From: Neospora caninum Liverpool
Lineage: Eukaryota; Apicomplexa; Conoidasida; Eucoccidiorida; Sarcocystidae
Reading direction: 5' to 3'
DNA: 64,000 bases
Assembly: GCF_000208865.1 (NCBI RefSeq)
Contig: NC_018394.1
Span: 2,979,797-3,043,796 of the forward strand
Shown piece by piece: positions 1 to 13,500 of this stretch. Both the position numbers and the translations under genes were made by a program. Within the stretch, counting starts at the first letter, position 1; every line of letters begins with the position of its first letter. The notes under the pieces are model-generated. The model saw nothing but the letters and a program-made list of their open reading frames with translations, did not search any database and was not told the DNA's origin.

Positions 1-3000
1 ACGAAAGCGGTTCCCGCCCAAGTGGTTCCAGCGCGCTCCGAGGCCTCGGCAGGGGACGCGGCGAGCGGCGTTCCTCTGCTGGAGCCGCTGGAGGAGAGTG
101 CAGCGAGAAGAAGGCAACGAAGAGCGCAGCGCGACGAGGCCGCTCCGGGCGCGTCGCAGAGCGCCGGACAGCCATGGGGGTATCGAGCAGACGAGTCGAC
201 CGCACGCTCTGTGGCTGCCTGGGACGAAGCATCCACGGGAGGGGCGGAGTCGGCGAGGCGCCGTGGACACAAAGATGGGCGAGAGAACCGACGCTCAAGA
301 GAGCCCAGTGAAGAAGATCGCGAGCGAGACGACACAGCGAGCGAGGAGCGCAGGTCAGAGGGGCGGGACGCGTCGGAGAGAAGGTGGAGGGAGAAAAAGA
401 GGAGGAGCGCCGAGGATTCGCAAGATGCGAGAACGAGCGAGACAGGGGGAGGCGGGCGGGCAAGAGACGCCGGCAGCTCTCAGGGATCGCAGAGACACCG
501 AGGAGAGGGCGGCCGAGCACAGCGAGAGAGCGACAGGGAAGCGAAGGAGCGGAGAGAAGTGGACCGAAGAAAAAGGGAGGAGAACCTCTGGCGCGACGAC
601 GAACAGACTGCCAATCGCTGGGCTTGGCGCAAGGGCGCCAGCGTGAGAACGAAGAGCGTAGTCAAGACGAACCATTTACCGTTCGAGGACGGCGGATACC
701 TCTTCCGCGACTCCGAAAGGCATCCATCGGCGAGAGCCACAGGCTTCATCTCGAAACTCAAGACGGCGTTGACGGGAAACCGCGCGGGACGCACGGGGAA
801 GTAAGTGCGTTTGCGCCAGCGCGGAGGAGCGGCGCGAGGACTGAAGAACTCCGCCCGAAAGAGAAGACTTTCTTCGCCGGCGAAATCGAACGCAGCTCGC
901 TCGACCGCTTCGCCTGACGGCGAAGAGACGCCGCAGCCGGTGAAGGCACACTCCACTGCATCTCCCGACACTTTTCCGTGCTGCATTTTTTGCGCGCTAG
1001 TCTTCTGCTGGGATGAAAGAGCCCAGACTTGCCGCACGAGTGTGCCTCGTTGTTGGTGGCAGGCGTCCGAAGATGAGTGTCTCCCAGAGAAAAATGCACA
1101 GTTCACGCAGCAAACGCCTGGTGCGCGAGATGTTTCTTCTCCAGAGGAACATGCGCCCTGGGGCCACGTGGAAAGTCCAGCAACGCGGCTGCCGGGATGG
1201 GAGCGCGGCGCTGTGTCCCGTCACGACCTTTCAACGCGTGCCTCTGGCCACGCGCTGCAGTGTCCAGAGACCTGAGGAGCCTGGTCGCTCCCCCTCTTCA
1301 TCCTGCGCGTAATCTCGCTCTCTCCCAGGCATCGGGGAAGTCAGGCTCTTTTCGAGAGCAGCCCCCGCCCCGAAGCGAAGGCACCAACGACAGTGGAGAG
1401 CTGAGAGAGCGTGACAAATTGGGGATTTATATATATGTATATACCTGTAGATCTGTATGCATATATATATATATATATATACATACATATACATATATAT
1501 ATATATATATATACATATGTGTATATGTCAAGTGGAGGAGTGTCGCCGAGGTATGAGCAGGCCCCGGCGCCGTGGGGAAGCAAAGTTGGAGCAACGGACG
1601 TGCTTCGCTTTCGGCTCTGTGCTTGCTGTTGCCTGCTGCTTTACAGAGTCGGGAAAGGCAGCGCCAGTGCGTACTGGAACTCCTTGCTTGGCGTACTTGG
1701 AGTTGCGCTGCTGGCAGTGGCGTTGAAGAGTCAGCTCAATGCGGAGCGCCTGCTCGTCAGTAAGTCAATGGAGCCTCAAAACTCACCCTCCGGCAGCCTG
1801 GCCCTCTGCTCAGGTCGTGTACATGCGTCTTCTCTTCGGCCGTGGGAGGCAGAAAACCCCCGCATTCCACGCGGACGTTTGTGATGGTTCTTAGACAGAC
1901 AGCACCAGCGTTTGCTCGAGTGTCTATACTTCGTTTTTTTGCGTACTTCCTCAAGCGGGGGAAGCGCCGGTGGAAGGTCCCCCCCCCCCTCGTGAAAGGA
2001 TCTGCGCAACGCACCAGACGCATGCATGACCCGTGCCAGGCCGTTCCCCCCCCCCCCCCCCCTTTGCGGCTACAGAACGTTCGGAGCACGCTGTGTTTTC
2101 TTGCTGGAGTGAAAGTGTGGCGAAGACAGGCTGTGGCTCAGGAAGCGTCAGTGGGTGTTGAGTAAAACGGTGGGGCTTTGCCTGAAGCAGCGCACATCTT
2201 GCCCGTGGAGAGGTGGACGGCCACTGTGTACACCATCAGATCTCGTGTATGCCTCGTCGAGAGGCGTCGCTTTCTGCTGTTTTTCGCGTTGTGGTGCAGC
2301 GGCTTCAAAGCAGCTGCAGAGGTCAGAGGAGCTCATTGCACTTGCCAAGTTGCTCGAGTCCGGGCAAACGCCCGAGACGGCCGCTGTAGCCGGAGAGTCT
2401 CCGGCCGACGGGGCGGGCGCGGCAGGCGCTGCAGCGCCAAAGGACCCCGAAGCAGGCCGAACTGAACGCGGGTGGACCGTCGGTCTCCCCCGTTTCTGGG
2501 CGCGGAAACGGGCGGCTTTACCGCCGACTTCGAGTAGAGACACCAGGGAGGCGGACCCAGCTGTGATTTCCGAACGGATCGTACGGCCGAAACGGCCCCC
2601 GGAGATCGACAGTCGACGCAGCAGCCTCCACGTCGAATCCAAAGGCCGTTCCTCTCCCAAAAAATATCAACACAACGAAGATGCACTGGATCTCGGTTAC
2701 TGGAGACGGCGTCACGGCAAACAGGGAGCGGAAATCGCCCGCCAAGCGTATCGCGATAGAACGCGGTGGGACGAGGCCTATGGCGAGCCCGACTTTGGCG
2801 GCGCAATGCACCACAGGCCGCATGCAGAGGAACTGGAAAAGGCGGATGATCAGCTGGCGCATGTGACAGTAAGTGACGGAGAGAGTCTTCAGCAGTGTAG
2901 GCGTCGATTCAGGGAAGGCGCTTTTATGAAGACGGGAGGTTTCGGCCACGGAGCGCGCGCCTCCAGTCTTCGTCTGCCCATTGCGCGCAGGAGCGTTGCC

Positions 3001-3675
3001 GCCTGCAGTCTCTGGAGGGAATGGACAAAAGCAAAGAGAACTCGCGGCCGACGCAGAAGACGCGACCTTTCCAGCTTTTGCCTCGCCCGGCTCTTCTCGC
3101 CGCCTGCACATGAGCTTCGGCTAGCTGGGGGCCGGACGGTCTGGGGCTCTTTCTGTCTTTGACGTTTCAGCGATGGACGGTAGGAAAGTGTTGCTGAGCC
3201 TTGGGCACCCCGCGTTTCGTTGCAGAACGTGGCGCTTCCATCGCACGTTAGAAAGGAAGCACTCGTGGGTTCTCTTTGTCGGAAGGGCCGCCATGGCGGG
3301 CAACGCGTCCGGGAAAAAAGTAGTGGGAAGGGGAAAACTCGACACCTGCAAGCTACAGAGCAACCCCCCCGCGCGTGGGAGTGTAGCTGTTTCACACACA
3401 GCATTGCCCAGAGAAATCCCGAGTCGGCAGTCCAACGGCTTCGGCCCGACGGTGGCAGGCATCGGTTCCGCTGTCGCTCCAACGTGGCGGCTGCCCAGCG
3501 AGATAAAAAAAAGACGACTGGGCAACGGCTGCAGAGAGTCCTGTTCAGTGACTTGGGTCAGCGCTTCACTCGCAGTCTCCTCGGCGCTCAGCGCCTGCGC
3601 CTGCTTCCGTCGCAGCTCAAGGGCGTTTGCGTGCCTCGGGTTCCTGGACAGCCGTTCCAAAAAGGTCGGGATTGA
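1..3675 (+). CDS. Single-TM hypothetical protein, 3' part of a multi-exon gene
   Basis: No family recognised. Proposed exons are 1-800, 1647-1759, 2300-2868 and 3226-3675, giving 643 codons plus TGA. Every junction has GT/AG ends and matching phase (2 nt + 1 nt, 1 nt + 2 nt, then phase 0). The first exon is open from base 1 and has no in-frame ATG, so the start lies left of the window. The first exon encodes an Arg/Glu/Ser-rich low-complexity region. Exon 2 encodes one hydrophobic segment (WNSLLGVLGVALLAVAL), a likely transmembrane helix. Exon 3 is Ala/Pro-rich, then basic with WRRRHGKQ and RWDEAYGEPDFGG. The last exon is the least certain: a strong acceptor at 3171 would instead end the protein after about eight codons. 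An antisense frame over 3121-3660 is also open. A membrane-anchored protein with basic flanks is inferred; location and role are unknown. Confidence 0.5.
1425..1525. repeat. TA-rich microsatellite with ATAC interruptions
   Basis: Runs of (TA)n broken by ATAC and GTATA words lie in the first intron of the single-TM protein gene. They produce meaningless Tyr/Ile-rich open frames on both strands. Confidence 0.9.
1979..2062. repeat. Two long cytosine homopolymer tracts
   Basis: A C run of about 11 (near 1979-1989) and a C run of 17 (2046-2062) lie in the second intron (1760-2299). Such tracts are prone to length error in sequencing. Confidence 0.85.
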
Positions 3676-6600
3676 ACCCCCGGTTGCGCCTTCTCCCGCA
3701 GCGTCACCCCTGGATTCGCTGTGACCAGCTCACTGCTTTGGAGGCGTCTTCTTGTGCGGTGTCTTGCGACAGAACAGCCAGCAAGCGGTAGGGATTGCAA
3801 CTGTTCCGGAAAAAGTCCGCGTCTCGCCTGGTTCCTTTTCTCCATCGCTGCTCTCCGGCAAAAGCGTCCAGGGACCCGCGTCGGCGTCAGCTCCGCGTAG
3901 AGTAGTCCGAGAGAGGGGTGAATAGCAAACGCAATCGTTCGACAGCTCGAGCGCTACGAAGCTTGATGGGGACTCTGCAGGCCGCGATCTTTTCTTTCCC
4001 GTGGAGCTCGCGTGTGCCCGCCGACCCCAAGGCTCGCAAACGGAAGTCAAGAGCCCTTACCGTTTGGGCTCTCTCCCGCGCGGCTGTCGATGAAGGCGAG
4101 CGCTCCGATGTTTTCCTGCGGTTGGTTTCAGGTATCTCCGAGCCGTTCTGCCAAGAAACTCGTACGTTACAGGCGCTGCACGACAGTGTGAACCGGCCTC
4201 TGGTCTGTCAACGGGACGCTCAGGTGGTAGCCTGGCAACACTCTCACCGGAGTGCAATCTCTCTCGTCCCGAAACGGTTCTGAAAAGGAGACGTCCTAAA
4301 GCAGGAGCATTCTGTGTCATAGGCAGTCGTGTGGTAGAACTCAGCAGAGCGCAGGGCGTGTGGAGAGTGCTGCGTGGCCTGCCTAGGATCCACGACCCAG
4401 TGGCACCTTCTCCGAGTTGTCTCTTCTCTGACTGTCTCCTAAAGGTTATCGGGGGAGTAAGTCGCGAAGAAGATACGCCTTCGGTACCAGAGGGAAGGCC
4501 CCGCCAGCAGCTTTGTTTTTCTCGGTTTTTGACGAGTGGTGGCACTGATCCTCACCCAGGCTAGATCGTCGGCAGGAGTTTTTCGCAGCGGAGAGAAAGC
4601 AATGTGCATCAAAACGGCAGGTAAATCCGCATTCCACGTACGGGAATGTGTGACGCGGCAGCCCTGTAGGTGGGGCCATAGCTAGGCTGACGCATGCACC
4701 CCTACTGGTAACCAGCGCTGAGGGTATAGCCTCTCCTCTTGTAACTGCTTCGATGGCGAATCCTGGAGACGGGGACATGCCGACAGCTTAGGAGAGAGAT
4801 CTAGGCACATTTCCATGCTATTACCCCTTCATTTCTGGGGCAGTTGCGGAAGAGGCTCGCGTGGGAACACTTCTTATGTTTCTCCAACTAGAATGCTTTT
4901 AGGCCGACGATGCAGCCCAGAAGGCGGAACCCACTCTAGTGCATCCCGGCGCACTGTCTAATCGAAATGGCCGCCTGTGTTGTCTCCCTTCACCAGTTTG
5001 TAAGGTCACGCTCTCTCATAAAGTCTTTTGGTGTTGGGGAGAAAGGGGGCAAAGAGTCGAACAGGATGTCGTATGTTCCCCTTTAGATCTTCAAACAGAG
5101 TTCACTGTGGCGGGCCGTCTGTTCCTTACTCGTGCTGGGGTGCAAGAAACGCTTCCCGTCCCCGTACGAGCGAGTCTGTCTGTATCCGAATCTTGCCTCC
5201 GCTAGGCTTTCAGCAGCATGACGGCAATACTGTGGAGACGATCGCATGAGAACTCCGGAGCACCGGAGATCCCGTCACTCCGTGGTTCGAGGAAAATACT
5301 TGCGACACGGCATCAAATGAGAAGCCACTGAATTCTTGTTTCGTCTGCAGCCAGTCCCACTGTTTTCCAATGAGTCATCTGCTGGCAAGTTGAGTTCCCG
5401 AAGGCCTTTCTGAGACTGTGTCTTTTTGAGACGTTCTCTGGAGACGAAGAGCCTTACGTCACGAGTCCAGAGCAATTCGCGCACGTGGAATGCAGGTCGT
5501 ACGTACTTGGTACCGGTGAATTGGTTATGATTCTATTAGGCTGCATGTAAATACGGGGTTCTATGAGCCTATATACTCGGGAGACTGCGCATGATATCAA
5601 CATTGACTCTGGGGTTTCTGACGGAATCTCTCCGTTTGTCGTGGTCCGGGGCCCAGGATATAGTCACAAGGACACCCAGTGCAACTTTGGTCCCGCGCTA
5701 GCTTGCTGGATGCTCGCGAGAGAAAAGGTAGGCGATACGAGTGACGCAGAAGTTGAGGAAGGTTTCCTAAACTTGGCGGGAAACATGTTCTTAATTCCGG
5801 ACGCTCTGGCCCCGTCTCTCTGTTCTGTCCATGGAGACACTAGTAACGTCTTTTCACCTTGGTCACACGGGGCTCTTCCGCCAACCCTTGTCTGGTGAAC
5901 TCGATTGTCGAGCGATTTCTGTAGCTGGTAAGCCATAATATGCAGCTGCCGCAACCAAGCGAGACCACAAGAGCCGTCCATGGCAACGATTTCTCAGAGG
6001 GCAGCTGAACCACGCGACGAACCCCGTAGCAGATGCGTGGAGCTGTGTATATGCCTTCTTTTCTAGAGGGAAAAAGGAGCGTATCTTTTTCATTTGTGGG
6101 GAACAGTCTGAGGCACGGCTTCCCACGTTTCTCTGAATGTCTGATAGACTGTAAGCACTGCGATGCAGGCGATTGTCGATTCGGCCAGCTGCTTCAGCTC
6201 CAAGGAGTCCCCTTTTTCGCCTCAAGAGAGGGGCGCTCGGCCCTCCAACCAGCGCCGCTTGACGTGAAACTCAGTTCGTTCCTTCGTCCCTGATTAGCGG
6301 GGCCCGGAACAACTGCACACGAAAAGGCAGCGCGTTGCCAACGAGCCTCTAGTAGGAGCACCTTGGAAAACTTTAGGCTTTTCTTTCGAGTCACGCTTCT
6401 GTACGTAAGTTCATCGCCGTCGCGTCGAGTCTCCTCTACCTTGTACGGCCAGAGAGTTCACCAGGGCGTTGCCCTTGGGGCGAAAACTGTTCGAAGCAGC
6501 TTTTGCGTTGTACAGGGAACTTTGCGTCTGCCGACAAACCAGCCAGCGGGTTGCGGAGCGGGAACCGTCGCCGGTGACCGAAGACTCCAAAAAGAAGAAA

Positions 6601-9600
6601 CATTCCGGCTGCTCGTCGCTGTTGTCTGTGATGAACCTTATCCCCAGTAGTAAGTCTAAACACCCAGTGGGCGGGCTGTGGCACTTTCGGATCCTTTTCA
6701 TGTCCTTGCGCATGCAGACAAGAGGAACGAAAAGTGCATCGGGAGTACTGTCCGAACTGACACGGGCAGATGTGGAGATCCGTTCGAAGCCTCTTCAGAA
6801 CAGCCGCATAGCGAGAAGAAGACGCTCTACAGTTGAGGCGGGCAGCTGTCGCCGGTTGCTCTTCAGTAGAGCAGACTGTAGTCAAAGTGGCATGACTCGC
6901 GGCTCTCACACATTTTCTTGCGAGTCGGTCTCCTCTTCCCCGTGTCTGTAAGTGGGTCCGATGTACCCTGGCAATCAATCGTGGAGTAAGACCAAGGGGA
7001 ACGCCAGTGATAACTCGGAGCCTGATCGGTGACCACTCGAAACTACCTCATGGGGGTCTACGGTGGGCAAGGAACGGCGTATTTTTTGCGATCGATATGC
7101 TGCACGTAGTCTGAACCAAGGATATTCATGAGCCGCCTTGCACAGCTCGGGTGCTAGCGACGTCTCAGCTACCTGACGCCCCAGTGCCAACCAGTGGTAG
7201 ATATCGTGTCTGGTGCCTATGAAAGAGCGCGCATTAGACTCTTGCTCCACCAGCAGCACATGCAGAAAAGAGTTCTTTTGGGAGCCGGATCGTGCCCTAC
7301 CCGTGCTGCAGGTTCAGTTCCGGGTCAGCCTCCCCCGGTGAGGATCTGAATTCCTGGGAGTAGTCTTGGCGCGCATCGAACGTAGTGCGCTGGCGACACG
7401 GAAACTCTCTCGGACTTTGGGTCACAGTGTGCACCCGCACCATACCGTGGTAGTCCAATAGAAGAAAGCGAACTGTTTTCCTCCCCCTGACGCACGAAAC
7501 AGCTAAGCTCGTCACTAGTGACTCTTAGCCACGCCCGCTGAACAAAAAACATAGCCGCCCCTGATCCTCAGTACGCAGCGAGCTGGACGACTGATTTTAG
7601 ATCTTGAATGTCAGTGTTTACAGGATACCTTTGGACCGTCATAATTCAGCCCCCGTTCTGTTTTTGTGACCTCAGGAAAGGACGTTCTCAATTTCAGTCA
7701 CTTCTGAACGCATCTGATTCTCGAGCAGTCGCCTGGTCTCAGTTTCTCTCACGTCTCCTCTACCCTGAGGCGGCTGCGGGCTGAACAACCGGAGGTCAAG
7801 GTCCCGGCTGGGGAACCAAGTTAACTGTATCAAAGTTCTATCGCGGTGCTGCAAAAGAAGCTCCTGTTTCGACTTTCTTGAGGTAGCATCGCTAAGAACT
7901 GCCGTGAAGATGAATCTTCGCAATGGGATCGATCTGAGTCACTCCGATTTTGAGCAGCTCGCGTGTGCAAACGAGAAACACAATGTTTGGACCCGATATG
8001 AGGAAGCCTAAATAGGCTCTGGAGAACCGTCTCTGCACGACAAAGCACATCCGAGATTCTCGCTATTTTGCAGGGGGAGCGTACTCGTCCAAGGTATTTT
8101 TCTACTTTTCAAAGGTGGTGATGTTTCCGTGATTTCCACGTTCTGGAAGATGTTCCTCAAACGCTCAGGTCAGTGCTGCTTGAACAGCTGGCGAGTTGGA
8201 CATAACAGCACCCGTTTCCAACTATATGCGGATCCGGAGCACGTTTCCCAGTGAGACTCTAATTGACAACTCTCAATGAGTTTGTCTATGGCGCCAAGAT
8301 CCACGAACGGTTTGGTTTGTCCAGGGCAAACGCTCTTTTTTGCAAAGGTGGATCCGATGTGTAAATCGTCACCTGGTTCTGCCACTCTGCTGTACGGCTA
8401 CAGGCAATTTTGCACCCAGAGAAACCCCTCGAAAAAAACCGTTCTCTCCCCGCTTCAGTTGTGACACAGGAAGCTGGCTGCATCTCAAGAAGCGCCATGA
8501 TCACTGTTTCTGCAGCAGGAAAGGGTGACAACGCTCAGACCTGCGGTTCGCCAACTTCCGTGAAAGAGAAACAGAGCAAAATGTGTCTCTCAATTCCGCT
8601 GTTCCGGGTTGCCGGTACACATGCGCCTGTGCGCCATCAAGCTACATCTTAACAAATTTCGGAGAAAAGAAAGGGAAAGTATTTAATAGTATTACAGAGA
8701 GAAACGTGAAAGAAGTGTAAATGGTAGAGCTTCTTTTCATGTGAATGTGTTGATGAAGGGGCGTGGTCCCGCCTGTATATCTGTATTGGTGAAACCCGTG
8801 CGCGGCGGGGAGGCGTCTCGACTCAACGAGGAATCGGTATAGCTCACAACCCGTAACACCCCCTTTGCCGCTGGACTTGCGTGGTAGATCCTTGAGGCTC
8901 AAAAAGGTCATGACAAACATTTGAACTGGGCACGCCGGGACTGTAAGCGCAGATCTCCGATAAAGTATTGATGGGCATTGTGCAGGGCTCCGGTCATCCG
9001 AGGGACAGAACTCAAACCTTCTGCATCCCCCTAGGGAAGTCGTGGCTTTAGCTTCCAGAGTCATAGCTAATGTGAGTAGGAATAGTTTTGGAGCCACTCT
9101 ACCCGAAAACCCGAACCCAGCTGAAACCGCTTTCCGTCAGAAATCTTTGCCTCAGCGCACGAGGCCGGCACCCTCGTCTGCGTGTGCCGTCAAGGCGTCC
9201 CGAAGAGAGAGCCACCAGGACGGGATCATAAGGTCGAGGAAGTCCAGAAAGGGTACGTAAAACATCAGCTGAAACACGACATGGCGAGTGTGTGGAGCTC
9301 TCTGTCGTGTTTTACCTTCCTGGCACAGCCGTGCCACTGGCGGTTCTGCGTGGCCTCTCTCGGGGGCTGGAGCGCTCCTGCCCACGGCGCCCGGTAGGAG
9401 GGTTACTGCTTTCATTCCTTTTACTGTTATTGCCAACGGGCGCAAGTTTCCGACGCAGCTGACATTTTTGTGCTCTGTTAGAAGCGAAAGCCAAGAAAAA
9501 AAGGCGCACGAATACTCTATCTGGTTGTGGAACAAAGCACACGTGAGCGTCGACTGCATGCAGCGTTGCAGTTTGTCTTGTCTTGCTGCGCTCTCTTTGC

Positions 9601-10556
9601 GGAAAAGCAAGAATGAAACTCATGCCAGTACTGGACTAAGCTTAGACCAAACAGCAGTTCCACAATTCACTTTCACTGGTGTGTCCCTTTCAAGGCCCCG
9701 TATCCCCGTTCCGTGCGAAACCGGGGGAGCAGGGGAACCATTCATCTCGTGAACCTGAGGAGGTTGTTGTCGCCGTGCCTTCTTTTCGTCGTTTGCTGGA
9801 GTGTACGTACATTCCAGAGCAGCCCGAAGAAGGATTGGTTTCTAGAAGCTCCTCATTCTCTCGAAGGCTTTGCATCTCCCTATGAAATATACCGTGGAAA
9901 CACTCTCTGAAGTGTCGTGTCACACTTTGAATCTGATCTCATCCGTATTTCCCGTCGATCGGGCGGTCTGCGCCGCTCGATCCAGCCGGGGCTAAAACCC
10001 TGCGCTCGAGAGTCAGCAGCTCGCCATTCCGAAATCCATCGTTGTACGTGCAGGAACTTCACTTTGATAAACGGCATCCGCCGCAAGGAGGCTAAAAGCA
10101 ATTTGGCATTCATGGAAAACGGTCGTCTCGTGAGACCCCGTCTTGAGCAAGAATCGTGTCGCTGGCGAACGCCCGTTATCTGTGAAGAATTGCCCTTCGT
10201 AGTGGTTTCTGTTGGCTGCCTCGCTTTTTCGCGTAGCCCGGCCCGTGTGTTCCTCTTTCCGTTCTGAATGTCGTTCGCTGTCTCCGTTGACTCAAGATAT
10301 CGAGGGCCCTCTGTACAACACTAACGCCAAGAGCTCCGTTCCTCAGTCCAGCAGCCACTTCTTCGGAAGAAGCACGTTCTACTCGGAGCGCAATTATCTG
10401 GAGAAGGTTGGACAGTTGCCTCGCCTTCCGTCCCTCCGCCAATTTGTGTGCGTCGTCTCTCCACCGACCTCGCTTCCTCCTGGTGGTCTTACCGGCAGAC
10501 GGTTGTGCTCTGCTTTCCTCACGCTTTCCCCCCCCCCCCCCCTCCCTACCGCCCCG
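3676..10556. other. Long stretch without a convincing gene
   Basis: About 6.9 kb between two plus-strand genes. Open frames are short (mostly under 180 codons), lack an ATG with good context, show no recognisable domain and do not chain across GT/AG sites. It probably holds the 3' UTR of the upstream gene and the promoter and 5' UTR of VPS52. A C15 tract at 10528-10542 sits just upstream of the chosen VPS52 ATG. A non-coding RNA cannot be excluded. Confidence 0.6.
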
Positions 10557-13500
10557 ATGGCCGCCTCAGCCGTCGGGAGCAGCAGCTCTCTGCCTGGCAG
10601 TGATCCGCCGTCGTGCCCGGCGCCTGAGGTGCCCGAGGAAGATGGAGGGCCTCCGGTGGCCGCCGGCTCTCCCTCTTCTTCTTTGGAGTCGATGACGGCG
10701 CGACTGCTCTCGCTAGATTTGACATCCCTTGGTGCCTTCCTCAAGCGCTTCAGCGCGGACCCGCGTCTCCTCCTCGCCTTGCGGCTCCCGCCGAACGCCC
10801 GAACGGGGACGGGCCCTGCGTCTCCCTCCAGCGCCGGAGCCTCCGGCGCGGCTGGGGACGCCTCGGCGGTTGCCTCAGTCGCGGTGATGCCTCTCGAGTT
10901 TCACCAGCTGTACTCCTCTGTTGACTGCTTGTTGATGCTCTACGAGACCCAGGCGCTTCAGCTGTACAGTCGAAGCTATCCGCAGATGGTTGAGCTTCAG
11001 GAACAGCTGCAGGAGAGCGAAGCTGCTCTGGAGGCATTGGAGGCGAAACTCACGGGCGTGCGCACCGACCTGCGCCGAACAGGCGAGAAAATCGAAGTCG
11101 TCGAAGACGAGAGCATCCGCCTCGGAACCATGATGGCGAATCGACGAGAAGCCGGCGTCGTGCTGAAAACCTTTCTGCAACAAATCACCGTCGAACGGGA
11201 CCTCGTCAAGGTGATCTGCGAGGGAAGTGTGTCTGGAGGCGCCTTCGTCGCAGCCCTGAAGCAACTCACAAAGAAAATCGAACATGCGAAACAACCCGGC
11301 ATGCAGGAATTAAAGAGTGCGGTACGTCGCTAGGCACAACACGAGGAGACGCCACTTCCGCCATCCTCTTTATACAGGGAACGCAAAAAAGAGAAGACTG
11401 GAAAGCTTCTTTCCTTCATACGCACATGTCTGTATACGCGTAGAGCGGCGGAAATGTTCTGTGAAGACCAGGCGAGACTCGTGTTTCGGGATCAAACCAA
11501 CTTCATAGGGAACCATCTCTACCTATATATATGTATATATATGGATATGTATATATATTTATAGAGTGTGATATTTGAATGGACACCTGCCACACGAGAG
11601 TCTGGGAAGTTGTCACTTCGTGAAATCAACGGCCGTGCGAGGGAAGAGCATACTTAATGCACATGGAAAGACGTATTTGGATGAAAGGAATGAGATGTTC
11701 ATGCATACGTTTTTCGTGTTGTTCTACGAAGGCTCAACGGCTGCAGTTTTCTACCGTGCTCTGTGAGTCCGCCTTCATTTGTCTCTGTGTTTTGGTTGGT
11801 GCTCAGTCGGCCAGTCTACCCGAGCTACAGAAGCTTCGCGAATGCGCTCTCTCTCGTGCGTCGTCTCATCTTTCCGCAAAGATCGCCCTTCTTCGTCAAC
11901 CGCGCACTAACGTGCACATCATTCAACAAAACGACCTCTTGAAATCGTCGGATTTGTTCATCTTTCTGCTGGACCACAACCCGTCGGCGGCTCTGGCGTT
12001 CAAGGACTTGTACACACGCACCATCTCCCAGGTCTACGCTAACCTCTTTCGGGTGTATGTACAGCAGCTCCGAAGACTCCAAACACAGAGAGACGGAACC
12101 GTTTTCGGCGCGGGGGGCGTCGGGCCAGCATCGACAGGTGCCGCCGCCGCCCTCGTTGGAGCAGGAATTGGAGAAGAAGTCGAGCTGCTTGCTTCCAGAG
12201 AAAATGCCAAGGTGAAGCCAAACGGCGTGCGGTGTGATTCGCGCTAGATGTCTCTTCCATTTCCTTCTATGACGGCAGCTATCCGGCGCTCTTTTCTTCG
12301 TCGCCCCGTGCCCTTTGCAGTTCGTCACGTCTTTCTTTCGCCGTCCGTCATCTCTGTCTTTTTCTCTCCTCTTCCTCATTCATCTCTTCTTGCTCCGTCT
12401 CTCTCTCCGTTCTTCCCCTTTACTGGCGTTTGTTGTGCCCTGTGTGTTAGCCCTCTCGGTTTTGGTCAGCTCTTCCTGTGTTTGTGTCTGCGTGTTCCGC
12501 TCTCTCTCTCGCGTTTCCCTGCCTTCTCCCCGCGCCTATCCTGTGTCGGTCTGGGTCTCTTCTGCCTTCTTCGCACAGACGGCCTCGATGTTTGCATCCT
12601 CGGCCAAGCAAGTGATGGACTTCATGATGTCGAAGTTGAACACTGCAATTCCGTCTTCCTCTCTCTGCAAGGGCTCTGTTTTCTGGTAAATCCAAACGCG
12701 TTCTTTCATGCAGTCTGCGCGTTCCAGGAATTCCAAACGTACTGTCGCTCTCCTCTACGACCTCCTTGTCCTTCTCTCAGCGTCTCTCTTGCTCGTCCCC
12801 TTCCTCGTTGGCTGTGTCCGGCTTTTTTTGCGTGGAAACCCCAGTCGTCTTCTACCCTTTTTTTGTCTTCCACATTCGTTCTGTGTCCTCTCTGGTGGGT
12901 CAGTTTCTGGTCTCCCCCTGCGCGGCCTTGTTCAGCTGCCTCTCCGTCCCTGCCGTTCCTCCTGGTTTCTTCTGTTTCCAGCCTCGCGAATCGAGAGCAG
13001 ATTCTGAATCGTCTCGACGAGGAACCGCTTGTGGCGTCATTGCCTCGGTCTTCTTCTGGCCCCTCGACCTCGACTTCGGGCGCGGGTGTCTCCAGTGTCT
13101 CTGGAGGTGTAAGCGGCGGACCCGGTGGAGCCCTAGGAGGCCCCGGGGGAGATGCAAGTGGAGCTGGAAGAGGGGGTCAGCCTCCGGTTTACCCCGAACA
13201 GATCTTCAGGTGTGTACCTTTTTTCCTTTTTTACGCTTCTCTCACCTCTCTTTCCTCTCTGTTGTCTCCCCTTTCCTTTGTTCTCGTTTCTTCCCCTGTC
13301 TCTTGTCTCTCCCTCTTTTTTGTCTTCTCGCTTCTCTATCGACGACAGCGACACGAAAACGATTCTCGTGAGGCGAGGAACGGCAGTCGCGTGGCTCGAC
13401 ATCAGTTCCGAGGGAGGAAACCAATGCGTCGCGCGTGCAGTTTCTCTGGTTTCCCTTGCAAGGCCCGAACTCTCCCACTTGTCCCCGTCTCTGCCTCAGG

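Noticed and set aside
480..1106. Minus-strand open frame of about 208 codons
   Set aside because: Antisense shadow of the Arg/Glu-rich first exon; no domain and no splice logic.
1411..1560. Open frames rich in Tyr and Ile
   Set aside because: Produced by the TA/ATAC microsatellite; same artefact near 17330-17470 and 19690-19720.
3121..3660. Minus-strand open frame reading ALELRRKQAQALSAEET
   Set aside because: In exact antisense register with the proposed last exon of the plus gene. The plus chain has three matching splice junctions, this frame none; kept as a caveat only.
3650..3685. GGTTCAATCCC-type B box on the minus strand
   Set aside because: The T-arm stem does not pair and no cloverleaf is present.
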